A stretch of DNA of 42,501 bases from Eubacteriales bacterium (GCA_028697835.1 JAQVDK010000008.1:1-42501); one strand, 5' to 3'. Positions 7,850 to 15,113 are shown, numbered from the stretch's first letter. Notes: generated by a model from the sequence alone, not told the origin. Numbers and translations are program-made.

Positions 7850-9154
7850 ATGAATATCAAGCGAGGGATTGAAAAAGCACTGAAAAATAATGCTATAAGA
7901 TTCTGTATGCCGGGGCATGGGGGCTTAGGCTCCCTTGCCCTGTATTACGATGTGACCGAAATAGACGGCACGGACACCCTTCAAAACCCCAAAGAAATCA
8001 TAAAGCTTGCCCAAAACGAAGCGGCAGTTGCTTTTGGTGCAATGCAAAGTTTCTTTTTGGTCAACGGCTCAAGCGTAGGTCTTCATGCCGCAATAATGAG
8101 CGTATGCCAAAGGGGAGATTTGCTGATAGTAGATAGGGGCTGTCATATTTCCGTTATAAATGCACTGGTTTTAAACGGAATTAAGCCGGTGTTTGTGGAG
8201 CCTGAATATAATTTGGAATTTGGCGTATCGGCAGGGATAAATCCTTCCTCGGTGAAAGAGGCATACAAAAAGCACCCCCACGCCAAGGGCGCTTTAATAA
8301 CTTCGCCTACATATTACGGTGTTTGCAGCGATATTTTCGAAATTGCTGAAATTGTCCACTCCTTTGGCGGTGTTTTAATTGTTGACGAAGCTCACGGGGC
8401 GCACTTTGCTTTCAGCCCAAAGCTGCCTAAAACAGCCCTTTTTCAAGGTGCGGACATAGTGGTGCAAAGCACCCACAAAACCCTGCCTTGCATTACCCAA
8501 GGTGCAATTATGCACATTGGCACAAGCCGTGCAGACAAAAAGTGCATACAGGAAAATCTAAACATGCTGCACACCACAAGCCCATCTTATTTAATTATGG
8601 CAAGCATTGAACAGTCCGTGGAATATATGAAAAACAAGGGAAAACAGCGATTGGATTTTGTGATAGAGCAGGTAAGGCGCCTTAAAAGCATCCTCAATGA
8701 AACGGGAAAATTTCGCTGCCTTGACAGCGACGATAAAACAAGGCTGGTAATTCATGTGGGGGAAAACGCTCCTGTTGTTGCAAAAAAGCTAAGAAACCTA
8801 CATAATATAATAGTAGAAATGTGCGACGGGTTAAATCTTGTGCTTATTGCAAGGGCAACCAACGAGCATGTTGATTTTGTACGCCTTGAGCGTGCGCTTA
8901 TGTCCATTGCCCTTACGCTGCCAGCCTTAAACGACGCAAAATATCCTCCGCCGCCTCGGGGAAAGGCTGTTTTAACACCCAAAAAGGCATACTTTAGTAA
9001 GACCAAAAGCATCTTTGCAAAAGAAGCAATAGGCAAAATTGCCGCACGGGCAGTTTACAAAATGCCCCCTTGCATTTGCCTGCTTAGCCCCGGAGAGATG
9101 GTAACCGAAGAAATTGCAGATTTGATAAATCAAGATATTACAGTTGTGGATTAG
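7850..9154 (+). CDS. Orn/Lys/Arg decarboxylase-family PLP protein
   Basis: PLP fold-type I protein of the short Orn/Lys/Arg decarboxylase group found in Firmicutes (like Bacillus YaaO/SpeA). It opens with RFCMPGHGG and continues through VNGSSVGLHAAIMSV, the cofactor aspartate in VDEAHGAHF, and the Schiff-base lysine in QSTHKTLP at about residue 210. The C-terminal small domain ends with CICLLSPGEMV, where family members have the substrate-binding PPGIP-like loop. The 434-residue length fits this short group, without the wing domain of the enterobacterial enzymes. Substrate could be arginine, lysine or ornithine for polyamine synthesis; the sequence alone does not decide. It follows the mecA-like gene by 8 nt and ends in a strong terminator. 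Confidence 0.82.
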   Translation: MNIKRGIEKALKNNAIRFCMPGHGGLGSLALYYDVTEIDGTDTLQNPKEIIKLAQNEAAVAFGAMQSFFLVNGSSVGLHAAIMSVCQRGDLLIVDRGCHISVINALVLNGIKPVFVEPEYNLEFGVSAGINPSSVKEAYKKHPHAKGALITSPTYYGVCSDIFEIAEIVHSFGGVLIVDEAHGAHFAFSPKLPKTALFQGADIVVQSTHKTLPCITQGAIMHIGTSRADKKCIQENLNMLHTTSPSYLIMASIEQSVEYMKNKGKQRLDFVIEQVRRLKSILNETGKFRCLDSDDKTRLVIHVGENAPVVAKKLRNLHNIIVEMCDGLNLVLIARATNEHVDFVRLERALMSIALTLPALNDAKYPPPPRGKAVLTPKKAYFSKTKSIFAKEAIGKIAARAVYKMPPCICLLSPGEMVTEEIADLINQDITVVD

Positions 9155-9185
9155 CAGCATTTTTAATCTGCTAATCTGCTTTTTT
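9149..9185 (+). terminator. Terminator after the decarboxylase-like gene
   Basis: GATTAGCAG and CTGCTAATC form a perfect 9-bp stem with a 10-nt loop, followed by TGCTTTTTT. The stem overlaps the last codons of the plus-strand gene and the stop of the convergent membrane-protein gene. Confidence 0.82.
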
Positions 9186-9965
9186 ATTGTTTTGTATAGC
9201 AATAACCACCGCAGCAGCAGTAATTAAAATCGTCAAAGCAAAAGGAACAAACCACAAAACATTTGTTTCGGGAATAACACCCACAAAAGAAAACTGAAGA
9301 ATGCCGATGATGCCAATCACCACAAAGCCTACGGAAAAGGTAAATATGGACCATTTCCTTCTAAAGCATCTGTTTTGCTCCATTGATTTTTCAAAATTCT
9401 TTTTGTTTGCGTATTGAGCCGAATTCCTGATAGCCATATGAACAAAAAATATTGCAACAGACACTAAAACCTGAACACATGGCAGCACAAAGCAATAATC
9501 AGTACGATTTTTAAAGGTAAAATAAACCGTAGCACCGATTACTGGCAAATAAATAAGGTAAAACCACGGGGAAATGGCTCCTTTTTTATTTTCGGCAAAC
9601 ACCAAATTAACGTTTAGCTCCTTGTGGATTTTTTCCCAGTTTTCCGTCATAATTATATTTCTGATGGACATGCTGGCAGTATAAAAAAATGCAAGGCTTG
9701 AAATACAGTACCCAACCAGTGCAATAACCAAAATGTTAAAAGCGTTGGTAAAAAGAGGCAGGCTTGCAAAAACCACTCCTGCAACGATAACGGAAATGAT
9801 GTAATCCCGCTTGATTTTTTTGATTTTATAGGACTTTTGAGCATCCTCTAAAAGAGATACCCCAAAACACGTTCCTTTTCTTGAAATAAAAGGCGTTAGG
9901 GCAAATACACTAATAAGTGGTAAAAATGTACAAAAAATCGTCCACAGGAACATAATACTATCCAA
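9171..9965 (-). CDS. Multi-pass membrane protein (COG4194/DUF5808-like)
   Basis: Predicted integral membrane protein of 264 residues with about seven hydrophobic segments (roughly residues 5-25, 57-75, 80-100, 139-157, 165-182, 211-232 and 236-257). The N-terminal TPFISRKGTCFGVSL followed by a charged KIKKIKRDY stretch resembles the start of COG4194-type membrane proteins related to the DUF1648 family; I do not see the usual C-terminal DUF5808 part. Function is unknown. The start is taken as TTG at 9965, preceded by GAGGTGG; a GTG three codons upstream overlaps that ribosome site. It is transcribed divergently from sigH, from a promoter whose spacer is a perfect palindrome, so it is likely under specific control. 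Confidence 0.65.
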   Translation of the reverse strand: MDSIMFLWTIFCTFLPLISVFALTPFISRKGTCFGVSLLEDAQKSYKIKKIKRDYIISVIVAGVVFASLPLFTNAFNILVIALVGYCISSLAFFYTASMSIRNIIMTENWEKIHKELNVNLVFAENKKGAISPWFYLIYLPVIGATVYFTFKNRTDYCFVLPCVQVLVSVAIFFVHMAIRNSAQYANKKNFEKSMEQNRCFRRKWSIFTFSVGFVVIGIIGILQFSFVGVIPETNVLWFVPFALTILITAAAVVIAIQNNKKAD

Positions 9966-9985
9966 AAAAACCACCTCTTTTTAGT

Positions 9986-10014
9986 ATTATATCACAAAAA
10001 ACTCTTTTTGTGAA
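9986..10014 (-). promoter_or_regulatory. Promoter with built-in palindrome, membrane-protein gene
   Basis: On the minus strand TTCACA (10014-10009) and TATAAT (9991-9986) are 17 bp apart. A perfect inverted repeat TCACAAAAA-N4-TTTTTGTGA spans 9992-10013 and so fills the spacer and overlaps the -35. This is the arrangement expected of a repressor operator; no cognate regulator is identified. Confidence 0.62.
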
Positions 10015-10023
10015 ACATTTATC

Positions 10024-10052
10024 TTGACAAATTGTCACAAAAAAAATATAAT
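10024..10052 (+). promoter_or_regulatory. Consensus sigma-A promoter of sigH
   Basis: TTGACA (10024-10029) and TATAAT (10047-10052) are separated by 17 bp, a perfect consensus match. A 13-bp palindrome TGACAAATTGTCA (10025-10037) overlaps the -35, and the sequence TCACAAAAA recurs at 10035, repeating the arm of the neighbouring divergent palindrome. The two -35 boxes are only 9 bp apart. Confidence 0.85.
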
Positions 10053-10134
10053 GTTAGTTGTTGGCAGGGCTTTTTATTTAAAAAATGGCAAACTAAAGCC
10101 TTTTTACATATGTTGCAAAGGAGTATTTCGTTTT

Positions 10135-10737
10135 ATGACAAAGGAGTTTGTTCCTGATGAAGAACTTGTGGCCATCGCCGCTTCAGGTGATGCTTCCGCC
10201 TTGGAAGAGTTGATAGGCAGATACAAAAATCTCGTCCGGGCAAGGGCAAGGTCATATTTTCTGGCAGGTGCAGACAGTGATGACATCATACAAGAGGGTA
10301 TGATTGGACTTTTCAAAGCAATCCGAGATTTTGACCCAAGCAAGCAGGCAAGCTTTAGCGCATTTGCAGAGCTTTGCGTGACTCGTCAGATTATGACCGC
10401 TGTGAAAACTGCTACAAGAAATAAGCACACACCACTTAATACATATATTTCCCTCAATCGCCCATTATATGAAGACGAATCCGAAAGAGTGCTTATCGAA
10501 ACGGTTGCAGAGGAATTTTCCACCGACCCGGAAGAGCTGGTGCTTATGCGCGAGCGAATGAAAAGCATCGAAGCTACCATAAAAAAAGAGCTTAGTCCTC
10601 TGGAGTTTGACGTGTTGTCCCTCTATCTTGAAGGGCGCTCTTACAGTGAAATTGCTTCTGCGCTTAACACTCACACCAAGTCTGTAGATAATGCACTGCA
10701 GCGCATAAAACGAAAGCTATCTAAAAACATTAGTTAA
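10135..10737 (+). CDS. sigH: RNA polymerase sporulation sigma factor SigH-like
   Basis: Sigma-70 family factor of the SigH (Spo0H) group, which directs early sporulation and transition-phase genes in Firmicutes. The 201-residue protein has region 2 with YFLAGADSDDIIQEGMIGLFKAIRDFDPSKQASFSAFAELCVTRQI split as 2.1-2.4, including the DDIIQEG core-binding motif. Its C-terminal region 4 helix-turn-helix is LSPLEFDVLSLYLEGRSYSEIASAL followed by KSVDNALQRIKRK. The ATG at 10135 is chosen because AAAGGAG precedes it and the family N-terminus begins there. The in-frame ATG at 10024 lies inside the promoter. A zinc-ribbon gene follows after 141 nt, with no terminator between. Confidence 0.9.
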   Translation: MTKEFVPDEELVAIAASGDASALEELIGRYKNLVRARARSYFLAGADSDDIIQEGMIGLFKAIRDFDPSKQASFSAFAELCVTRQIMTAVKTATRNKHTPLNTYISLNRPLYEDESERVLIETVAEEFSTDPEELVLMRERMKSIEATIKKELSPLEFDVLSLYLEGRSYSEIASALNTHTKSVDNALQRIKRKLSKNIS

Positions 10738-10753
10738 ATTTGAAATCCTTGTC

Positions 10754-10850
10754 GGCTATATTTAAACAGCCGCTTATATAGCCCACGTAGCTCATGTAAG
10801 TTAGAGTGCTGCAGTTGACAGAGAAATCGGTGCAAATCCGGTCGTGGCGA
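10754..10850 (+). ncRNA. tRNA-like structured element upstream of the zinc-ribbon gene
   Basis: Between sigH and the zinc-ribbon gene, 10781-10850 resembles a degenerate tRNA. CCACG (10783-10787) can pair with CGTGG (10843-10847) as an acceptor-like stem. TA follows at positions 8-9, then a D-like arm GCTC-N10-GAGT (10790-10807). A T-like arm pairs ATCGG with CCGGT around the 7-nt loop TGCAAAT (10826-10842). The anticodon arm is shortened to CTG-N7-CAG (10809-10821) and no 3' CCA is encoded. Upstream, GGCTATA (10754-10760) and TATAGCC (10777-10783) form a 7-bp alternative stem that takes bases from the acceptor-like stem. It may be a tRNA relic or a leader control element; not a confirmed RNA gene. 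Confidence 0.4.
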
Positions 10851-10878
10851 AAGAAAATTTCAAAGTGAGGGGAAAAAA

Positions 10879-11148
10879 ATGTACGAAGACAAAACACTAA
10901 ACTGTAAAGACTGTGGTGGAGATTTTATTTTCACTGCGGGAGAGCAAGAATTCTATGCAGAAAAAGGCTTTCAAAACGAGCCCACACGCTGCAAGGATTG
11001 CAGAACAGCTCGAAAGGAAGCAATTCGTGCTTCAAGGGAAATGCATAGCACTACTTGTGCGCAGTGTGGAGGGGAAGCAGTTGTTCCGTTTAAACCGAAG
11101 AACGACCGCCCAATCCTTTGCAGTGAATGTTTTGCTAACTCAAAATAA
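10879..11148 (+). CDS. Small zinc-ribbon protein (CxxC repeats)
   Basis: 89-residue cytosolic protein with four CxxC pairs: CKDC (about 10-13), CKDC (38-41), CAQC (60-63) and CSEC (80-83), consistent with two zinc ribbons. The first half, LNCKDCGGDFIFTAGEQEFYAEKGFQNEPTRCKDC, split by an aromatic stretch, matches the 'probable zinc-ribbon' family (PF13451-like). Function is unknown; nucleic-acid binding is a plausible inference. GTGAGGGG precedes the ATG. It follows sigH in the same direction and is preceded by the tRNA-like element, so its expression may be controlled by that leader. A strong terminator follows. Confidence 0.8.
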   Translation: MYEDKTLNCKDCGGDFIFTAGEQEFYAEKGFQNEPTRCKDCRTARKEAIRASREMHSTTCAQCGGEAVVPFKPKNDRPILCSECFANSK

Positions 11149-11198
11149 ATTCCCTTACTTGGGTAATTTAAATCGCAAAACATAAAAGAACATTAATA

Positions 11199-11230
11199 TG
11201 TGCCTTGTCTTTTGATAAGGCACATTTTTT
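11199..11230 (+). terminator. Rho-independent terminator of the sigH/zinc-ribbon unit
   Basis: TGTGCCTT (11199-11206) and AAGGCACA (11217-11224) form an 8-bp stem with a 10-nt loop followed by six T residues. It lies 50 nt after the zinc-ribbon stop. Confidence 0.87.
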
Positions 11231-11286
11231 GTGTTTAGTGTAAAAATCCCGTTTTGCACACAGGCGCTTTTTGCATTTTTCCCTGC

Positions 11287-11733
11287 CTATATAAAATACA
11301 TAAACCCACTTTCAGATTTATAACTCTCGGCATCGTTTGCCAAATCCATAAGAGTTATGCTTTTTAAAAACTTCTCCACCGTCCTGTCAAGGGGAGCAAA
11401 AACCTCTTGTTGCATAACTTTTTCAATGTCGGGGCGGGTGCTTGTCACAGTTTCTTCGGTTTTCTCAAAAACAGAGTATTCAATAGCCGACAAAACATCA
11501 AAAACGCTTATGTCCTTCGGGTGCCTTGCCAATTGATACCCGCCTTGTGCCCCCTTTACCGCCACAACAAGCCCTGCACGCTTTATAAGTGAAAAAACCT
11601 GTTCCAAATATATTTTAGAAAAGCCAAGCTCTTTGGAAAACCTTAAAACGGTAATATTTTCCCCGCTGTTGTAATGCTGGGCAAGACAAACCATAACAGC
11701 CAGGCCATACCGTCCCTTAACAGAAATCTTCAT
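11287..11733 (-). CDS. Rrf2-family transcriptional regulator
   Basis: Winged-helix DNA-binding regulator of the Rrf2 family (IscR, CymR, NsrR relatives). The 148-residue protein begins MKISVKGRYGLAVMVCLAQ, has the recognition region ELGFSKIYLEQVFSLIKRAGLV, and the wing VKGAQGGYQLARHP. The three clustered cysteines that hold the iron-sulfur cluster of IscR or NsrR are absent: the only cysteine is in MVCLAQ near residue 16. It is therefore more likely a CymR-like or other cluster-free member. Start at 11733 is supported by AGAGG eight bases upstream. It has its own promoter between it and the membrane-protein gene; that promoter contains a small palindrome suggesting autoregulation. Confidence 0.85.
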   Translation of the reverse strand: MKISVKGRYGLAVMVCLAQHYNSGENITVLRFSKELGFSKIYLEQVFSLIKRAGLVVAVKGAQGGYQLARHPKDISVFDVLSAIEYSVFEKTEETVTSTRPDIEKVMQQEVFAPLDRTVEKFLKSITLMDLANDAESYKSESGFMYFI

Positions 11734-11767
11734 AACCACTACCTCTATAAATTTTAGTATTACATAT

Positions 11768-11796
11768 ATGATAACATAGTTAAGAAAATGTGTCAA
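11768..11796 (-). promoter_or_regulatory. Promoter of the Rrf2 regulator gene
   Basis: On the minus strand TTGACA (11796-11791) and TATCAT (11773-11768) have a 17-bp spacer. The spacer holds TAACTATGTTA, a TAAC/GTTA palindrome that could be an autoregulatory operator. Confidence 0.72.
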
Positions 11797-11801
11797 TAAA
11801 C

Positions 11802-12284
11802 TTACCGGTTTATTTTCATTATAAGGAAAGAAAACCTTCTTGCAAGATATGTAATGACATAGGACAATAAAATATCATAAAGCACCAAGCCGACAAACAA
11901 AGCACCCCATATGTACCATGGAATTTCTTTTATAAAAAGCATTGAGCCAAAAACAAAAACGCAAAAAACCAAAACTTTAATAGACCATTCCACCCAAAGG
12001 GAGTGGGCCTTTTCTATATATAGCTTTAAAACCGGATAGTATCCAAACAGCACGGCAAAGGCAATAATGCTAAGGTTTGAAGGATAAAGGAAAAGCGCGC
12101 ACAGCACCGTTGCAGCATATGCCAAAAGGGCATATCTTACTCCCGCAACCAAAACCACAGCCGCAATTGAAACATTGGACATAAAAAACAGCGACAGACG
12201 GGCAGTAGGCATTGTTGCGGACAACACCAAAAAAACTGCTGCAAGTGCGGTTAAAATTGCAGAAACCGTCAGTTTTCTAACCAT
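11802..12284 (-). CDS. Small integral membrane protein
   Basis: 160-residue protein with about five hydrophobic helices (roughly 5-27, 35-66, 70-88, 102-118 and 124-148) and a basic C-terminus. The start MVRKLTVSAILTALAAVFLVLS followed by a conserved-looking loop resembles substrate-binding (S) components of ECF transporters, but I cannot identify a ligand signature; this is only a suggestion. GAGGTGAAG precedes the ATG. It follows the J-domain gene by 19 nt and precedes the Rrf2 regulator, so it is probably the third gene of the DUF5685/DnaJ operon. Confidence 0.6.
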   Translation of the reverse strand: MVRKLTVSAILTALAAVFLVLSATMPTARLSLFFMSNVSIAAVVLVAGVRYALLAYAATVLCALFLYPSNLSIIAFAVLFGYYPVLKLYIEKAHSLWVEWSIKVLVFCVFVFGSMLFIKEIPWYIWGALFVGLVLYDILLSYVITYLARRFSFLIMKINR

Positions 12285-12303
12285 AAAGCTTCACCTCAAC
12301 AAA

Positions 12304-12900
12304 TCAGCAACAGGGAATCAAATCCCCTCCCATACATTCGCATAAGCAGTCGGCACAAATCAGATTGGCACAACAATCACAAGTATCCATTCCACCACGG
12401 TTGTAGCCATAATTATTTCCCATTGCACGATATTGGTTTGCGCCAAAAGAAAGGTTGTTTAAAGCGTTCCTGTATTCCATATTGGAAGGGTCCATTTGGC
12501 AAGCCGTGTTCAAATAATTGACAGCCGATGTAAACCAGCCTCTTTTCATTAGTATAACGCCTTTTAAATAGTTCCACTCGGCATTGCGAGGGTTTAAAGC
12601 GTCCAACATTCTTTCAGCTTCGCTTAGGCGGTTTTGGTTAATAAGAATACGGATTTGGGAAAAATCTGCGTAACCTGCGCCTTGGCTTTGGCTATAGCTT
12701 GAATTGTAGCCGCCGCCCGAACCGCCAGTCAGCATATTGTATGCATCGTTTATCTCTTTTAATTTTTCTGCTGCCAAATCACCCAAAGGATTGTCCTTAT
12801 ATTGGTCGGGATGGTATTTTTTCACAAGCTCCCTGTATGCCTTTTTTATTTCTTCCTGGCTTGCCCCCGGGCTTACGCCCAAAACCTCATACGGATTCAT
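12304..12900 (-). CDS. J-domain protein with Cys-rich C-terminus
   Basis: 198-residue DnaJ-family co-chaperone. The N-terminal J domain (about 1-65) begins [24 protein letters not shown] (shown here only to mark its first helix) and has the catalytic HPD in KYHPDQY, needed to stimulate Hsp70 ATPase. A Gly/Ser/Tyr-rich linker follows, then a TPR-like helical pair (about 85-150). The last 27 residues hold ten cysteines, including CDCC, CLCEC and a terminal CC, with MGGDLI before the end. This tail suggests metal or iron-sulfur binding. It starts inside the end of the DUF5685 gene (14-bp overlap), so the two are translationally coupled. The client is unknown. Confidence 0.85.
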   Translation of the reverse strand: MNPYEVLGVSPGASQEEIKKAYRELVKKYHPDQYKDNPLGDLAAEKLKEINDAYNMLTGGSGGGYNSSYSQSQGAGYADFSQIRILINQNRLSEAERMLDALNPRNAEWNYLKGVILMKRGWFTSAVNYLNTACQMDPSNMEYRNALNNLSFGANQYRAMGNNYGYNRGGMDTCDCCANLICADCLCECMGGDLIPCC

Positions 12901-13699
12901 TATTCATCACCCTATCTTGTGTATTTCTAAGCCCCAAGTAAATGATATTGCTTACGATTTCCTCGTTTTTATGGGATATTTTCTTTGCGTACTCTCCAAT
13001 TGTATATAAAGTATAACCAAGGCTTTGCTCGATTATTTCTTTGGATATTTTCGATGTGTTTATGGGATTGTATGTTTTTGCCTTTTTGTCTTTTTTCCTG
13101 TCGGCAAAGGCGTCTATAATATAAATCCATCTTCCAAGATGATACCCTAAAGACGCCATGTCATCATTTTTTGGCAAAAAAGACGGGGTAAAAAGCTTTT
13201 TTAATATATTGGCAAAGCAATGGGCAACCTGGTCAAGGTCGTCGCAGTTTTCTTTTTCCAGCTTTGAAAGCTTGTTTAAGTTTTCCTTGATTACCTCAAC
13301 CTCTGCCCTTCTGGTTTTTCTGACCCTTCGCATTGGAAGCACATATGCCAAAATCGCAAAAATTGCTTTAAGGCTAAGGTCGTCTTTAATATCGTCCAAC
13401 AATTTGTAATAAGCAAGGACAATGCTCATATCGGCAGTGTAGTTTATAATTTCGTTGTTTTTAACCACAGGCCGCTTTGAAACATGGGCAATACATCTTT
13501 CCTTTTTAATTTCAATGCCGCTATCGTTTGCCGAGGAGAGCATAAACGCTAAAAAAGTCATGTCAAAGCTAAGCCCCAGTCTTGTTAAAAGACCAAACCT
13601 TTTCCCCAAAGCTTTGCAAAGGCCGCAATAATATGCTTTAAACAAATTATACTCTTTAATTTTAAGCTCGTCTTTATATACCTTGACATAACCAAACAT
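12887..13699 (-). CDS. DUF5685 family protein
   Basis: 270-residue, mainly helical protein. The N-terminus [12 protein letters not shown] and the motif [16 protein letters not shown] (about 22-37) match the DUF5685 family, whose biochemical role is not known. Further features are [44 protein letters not shown], and an acidic D-D-D cluster near residue 100, so the helices may form a metal-dependent or prenyl-synthase-like bundle; that is speculation. No signal peptide is visible. It is the first gene of the operon, after a good sigma-A promoter, and overlaps the J-domain gene. The recurring pairing suggests a shared function, possibly handling a cysteine- or metal-dependent client. Confidence 0.72.
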   Translation of the reverse strand: MFGYVKVYKDELKIKEYNLFKAYYCGLCKALGKRFGLLTRLGLSFDMTFLAFMLSSANDSGIEIKKERCIAHVSKRPVVKNNEIINYTADMSIVLAYYKLLDDIKDDLSLKAIFAILAYVLPMRRVRKTRRAEVEVIKENLNKLSKLEKENCDDLDQVAHCFANILKKLFTPSFLPKNDDMASLGYHLGRWIYIIDAFADRKKDKKAKTYNPINTSKISKEIIEQSLGYTLYTIGEYAKKISHKNEEIVSNIIYLGLRNTQDRVMNNESV

Positions 13700-13721
13700 A
13701 GCAACACCATCTTTAATAATA

Positions 13722-13750
13722 ATTATAGCGTATAAAAGAAAAAATTACAA
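13722..13750 (-). promoter_or_regulatory. Promoter of the DUF5685 operon
   Basis: Minus-strand TTGTAA (13750-13745) and TATAAT (13727-13722) with a 17-bp spacer, starting transcription about 15-20 nt ahead of the DUF5685 gene. Confidence 0.7.
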
Positions 13751-13773
13751 CCAAATTTTTGATACATTAGTAT

Positions 13774-13802
13774 TTGAGTAATACCGCAAACTATGTTATA
13801 CT
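13774..13802 (+). promoter_or_regulatory. Promoter of the GrpB-PPase-Nudix gene
   Basis: TTGAGT (13774-13779) and TATACT (13797-13802) are 17 bp apart. The predicted start lies about 25 nt ahead of the ATG at 13837. Confidence 0.58.
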
Positions 13803-13836
13803 TAAAGTAGCAACTATGATAAAGGGCGGATAAAAT

Positions 13837-15093
13837 ATGCTTGAATTAAAACAAGAACAACAATGCCTGCTTCCCCACAATCCAATTTGGAAGGAAAAAG
13901 CGAAGGAAACAGCCGCGCAGCTTTGGGAAATTTTAAAGGGCTGCGCTATTGACATCCAGCACATAGGAAGCACTTCTGTCTCTTCCGTCAAAGCAAAGTC
14001 CATAATAGACATTGCCGTAGGCATAAAATCCTTTGAGCAGGTACTTAGCCTTAAACACCGATTAGAGGAAAAAGGCTTTATGCACCAAAGGGAAAACGAC
14101 AGCCACCGGCAGCTCTTTTTTATTAAAAATTCTGACAAAGACGCTTTCGCCTGCCACATACATATGCTTATATTCGAAAGCAAAAAATGGCGAGATTTTA
14201 TAGGATTTCGCAATTATTTAAACAATGATACCGAAGCGGCTTTTGTTTATGAAAAAATCAAATCCGACTTAACCAAAACATACGAAAACAAAATAGATTT
14301 ATACGCCCAGTCCAAAAACCCATTTATACTGACCGCTGTAAGAAAAGCGCAAGCATATTATTTCCTTGGAAAAACCGTAAGAGTAACTGTTGACCGTCCC
14401 ATTGGAAGCCTTCACCCAAAAAGAGGGTTTGCCTATCCCATTAACTATGGCTATATAGAAGGTGTTATTGCTCCCGATGGCGAGGAAATGGATGTTTACA
14501 TATTAGACGAGGATAAGCCCTGCGCTGCTGTGGATGCAAAAGTTACAGCCATTATAAACAGGGCCGATGACGTGGAGGACAAACTGGTTGCAACCACAAA
14601 AGATATAATTCGCAACCAGGCGGAAATAGCCGAGCTTACACATTTTCAAGAAAAATACTATAATACCAAGGTTACAAGCATGAGCCAAAAATCCTGCGGT
14701 GTGATTGTTTTCCGAAAAAATGAGCAAGGCATTGAATTTTTACTTCTTTTTCAAAAGAATTCTCAAACATGGAGCTTCCCAAAAGGACACATCGAAGCCT
14801 TTGAAACGGACGAGCAGGCCGCTTTGAGGGAAACAAAAGAAGAAACGGGACTTTTGGTAAATCTTTTTGACGGGTTTTGTGAAAGGCTTTTTTATCCCAT
14901 TTCCGACCTTATTCAAAAAGAAGTGGTCTTGTTTCTGGCAAAATGCACAGGCAAGGTAACCATCGATAAGACCGAAATTGAAAAATATGCTTGGGTGGAT
15001 AAAAAGACAGCCACCCGTCTTCTTTTGCATAAAGAATATGAGAATATACTGGCAAAGGCATGCGATTTTATAACATCAAAAGGGTGTTTCTAA
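13837..15093 (+). CDS. Three-domain fusion: GrpB, inorganic pyrophosphatase-like, Nudix hydrolase
   Basis: 418-residue protein with three recognisable parts. Residues about 9-170 are a GrpB/UPF0157 nucleotidyltransferase-fold domain, with HIGSTSVSSVKAKSIIDIAVG carrying the GS...D.D-type signature. Residues about 175-280 resemble a small family I pyrophosphatase: VDRPIGSLHP, YPINYGYIEG, then DGEEMDVYIL and RADDVEDK, in the positions of the metal-binding acidic residues. Residues about 285-418 are a Nudix hydrolase; its box starts at G308 (GHIEAFE) and ends RETKEETGLL, with every canonical G, E, R-E and E-E residue. AAAGGGCGG precedes the ATG. It is monocistronic and ends in a hairpin. A combined role, such as hydrolysing a nucleotide and then its pyrophosphate, is inference. 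Confidence 0.85.
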   Translation: MLELKQEQQCLLPHNPIWKEKAKETAAQLWEILKGCAIDIQHIGSTSVSSVKAKSIIDIAVGIKSFEQVLSLKHRLEEKGFMHQRENDSHRQLFFIKNSDKDAFACHIHMLIFESKKWRDFIGFRNYLNNDTEAAFVYEKIKSDLTKTYENKIDLYAQSKNPFILTAVRKAQAYYFLGKTVRVTVDRPIGSLHPKRGFAYPINYGYIEGVIAPDGEEMDVYILDEDKPCAAVDAKVTAIINRADDVEDKLVATTKDIIRNQAEIAELTHFQEKYYNTKVTSMSQKSCGVIVFRKNEQGIEFLLLFQKNSQTWSFPKGHIEAFETDEQAALRETKEETGLLVNLFDGFCERLFYPISDLIQKEVVLFLAKCTGKVTIDKTEIEKYAWVDKKTATRLLLHKEYENILAKACDFITSKGCF

Positions 15094-15108
15094 AGCGAAA
15101 CACCCTTT
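15079..15108. terminator. Bidirectional terminator hairpin between convergent genes
   Basis: A perfect 12-bp stem AAAGGGTGTTTC / GAAACACCCTTT with a 6-nt loop lies between the plus-strand fusion gene and the minus-strand 142-residue gene. The plus-strand stop TAA is in the loop. The minus-strand exit is TTTTGATG, the plus-strand exit TTTGTGATTT, so both U-tracts are short. Confidence 0.72.
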
Positions 15109-15113
15109 GTGAT

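Noticed and set aside
10815-10855. Cobalamin riboswitch core (GGTGCAAATCC after AGAGAAAT)
   Set aside because: The string resembles part of the B12 riboswitch, but the conserved downstream CCCGC-ACTGT segment and the other stems are absent, and the downstream gene is not a B12 gene.
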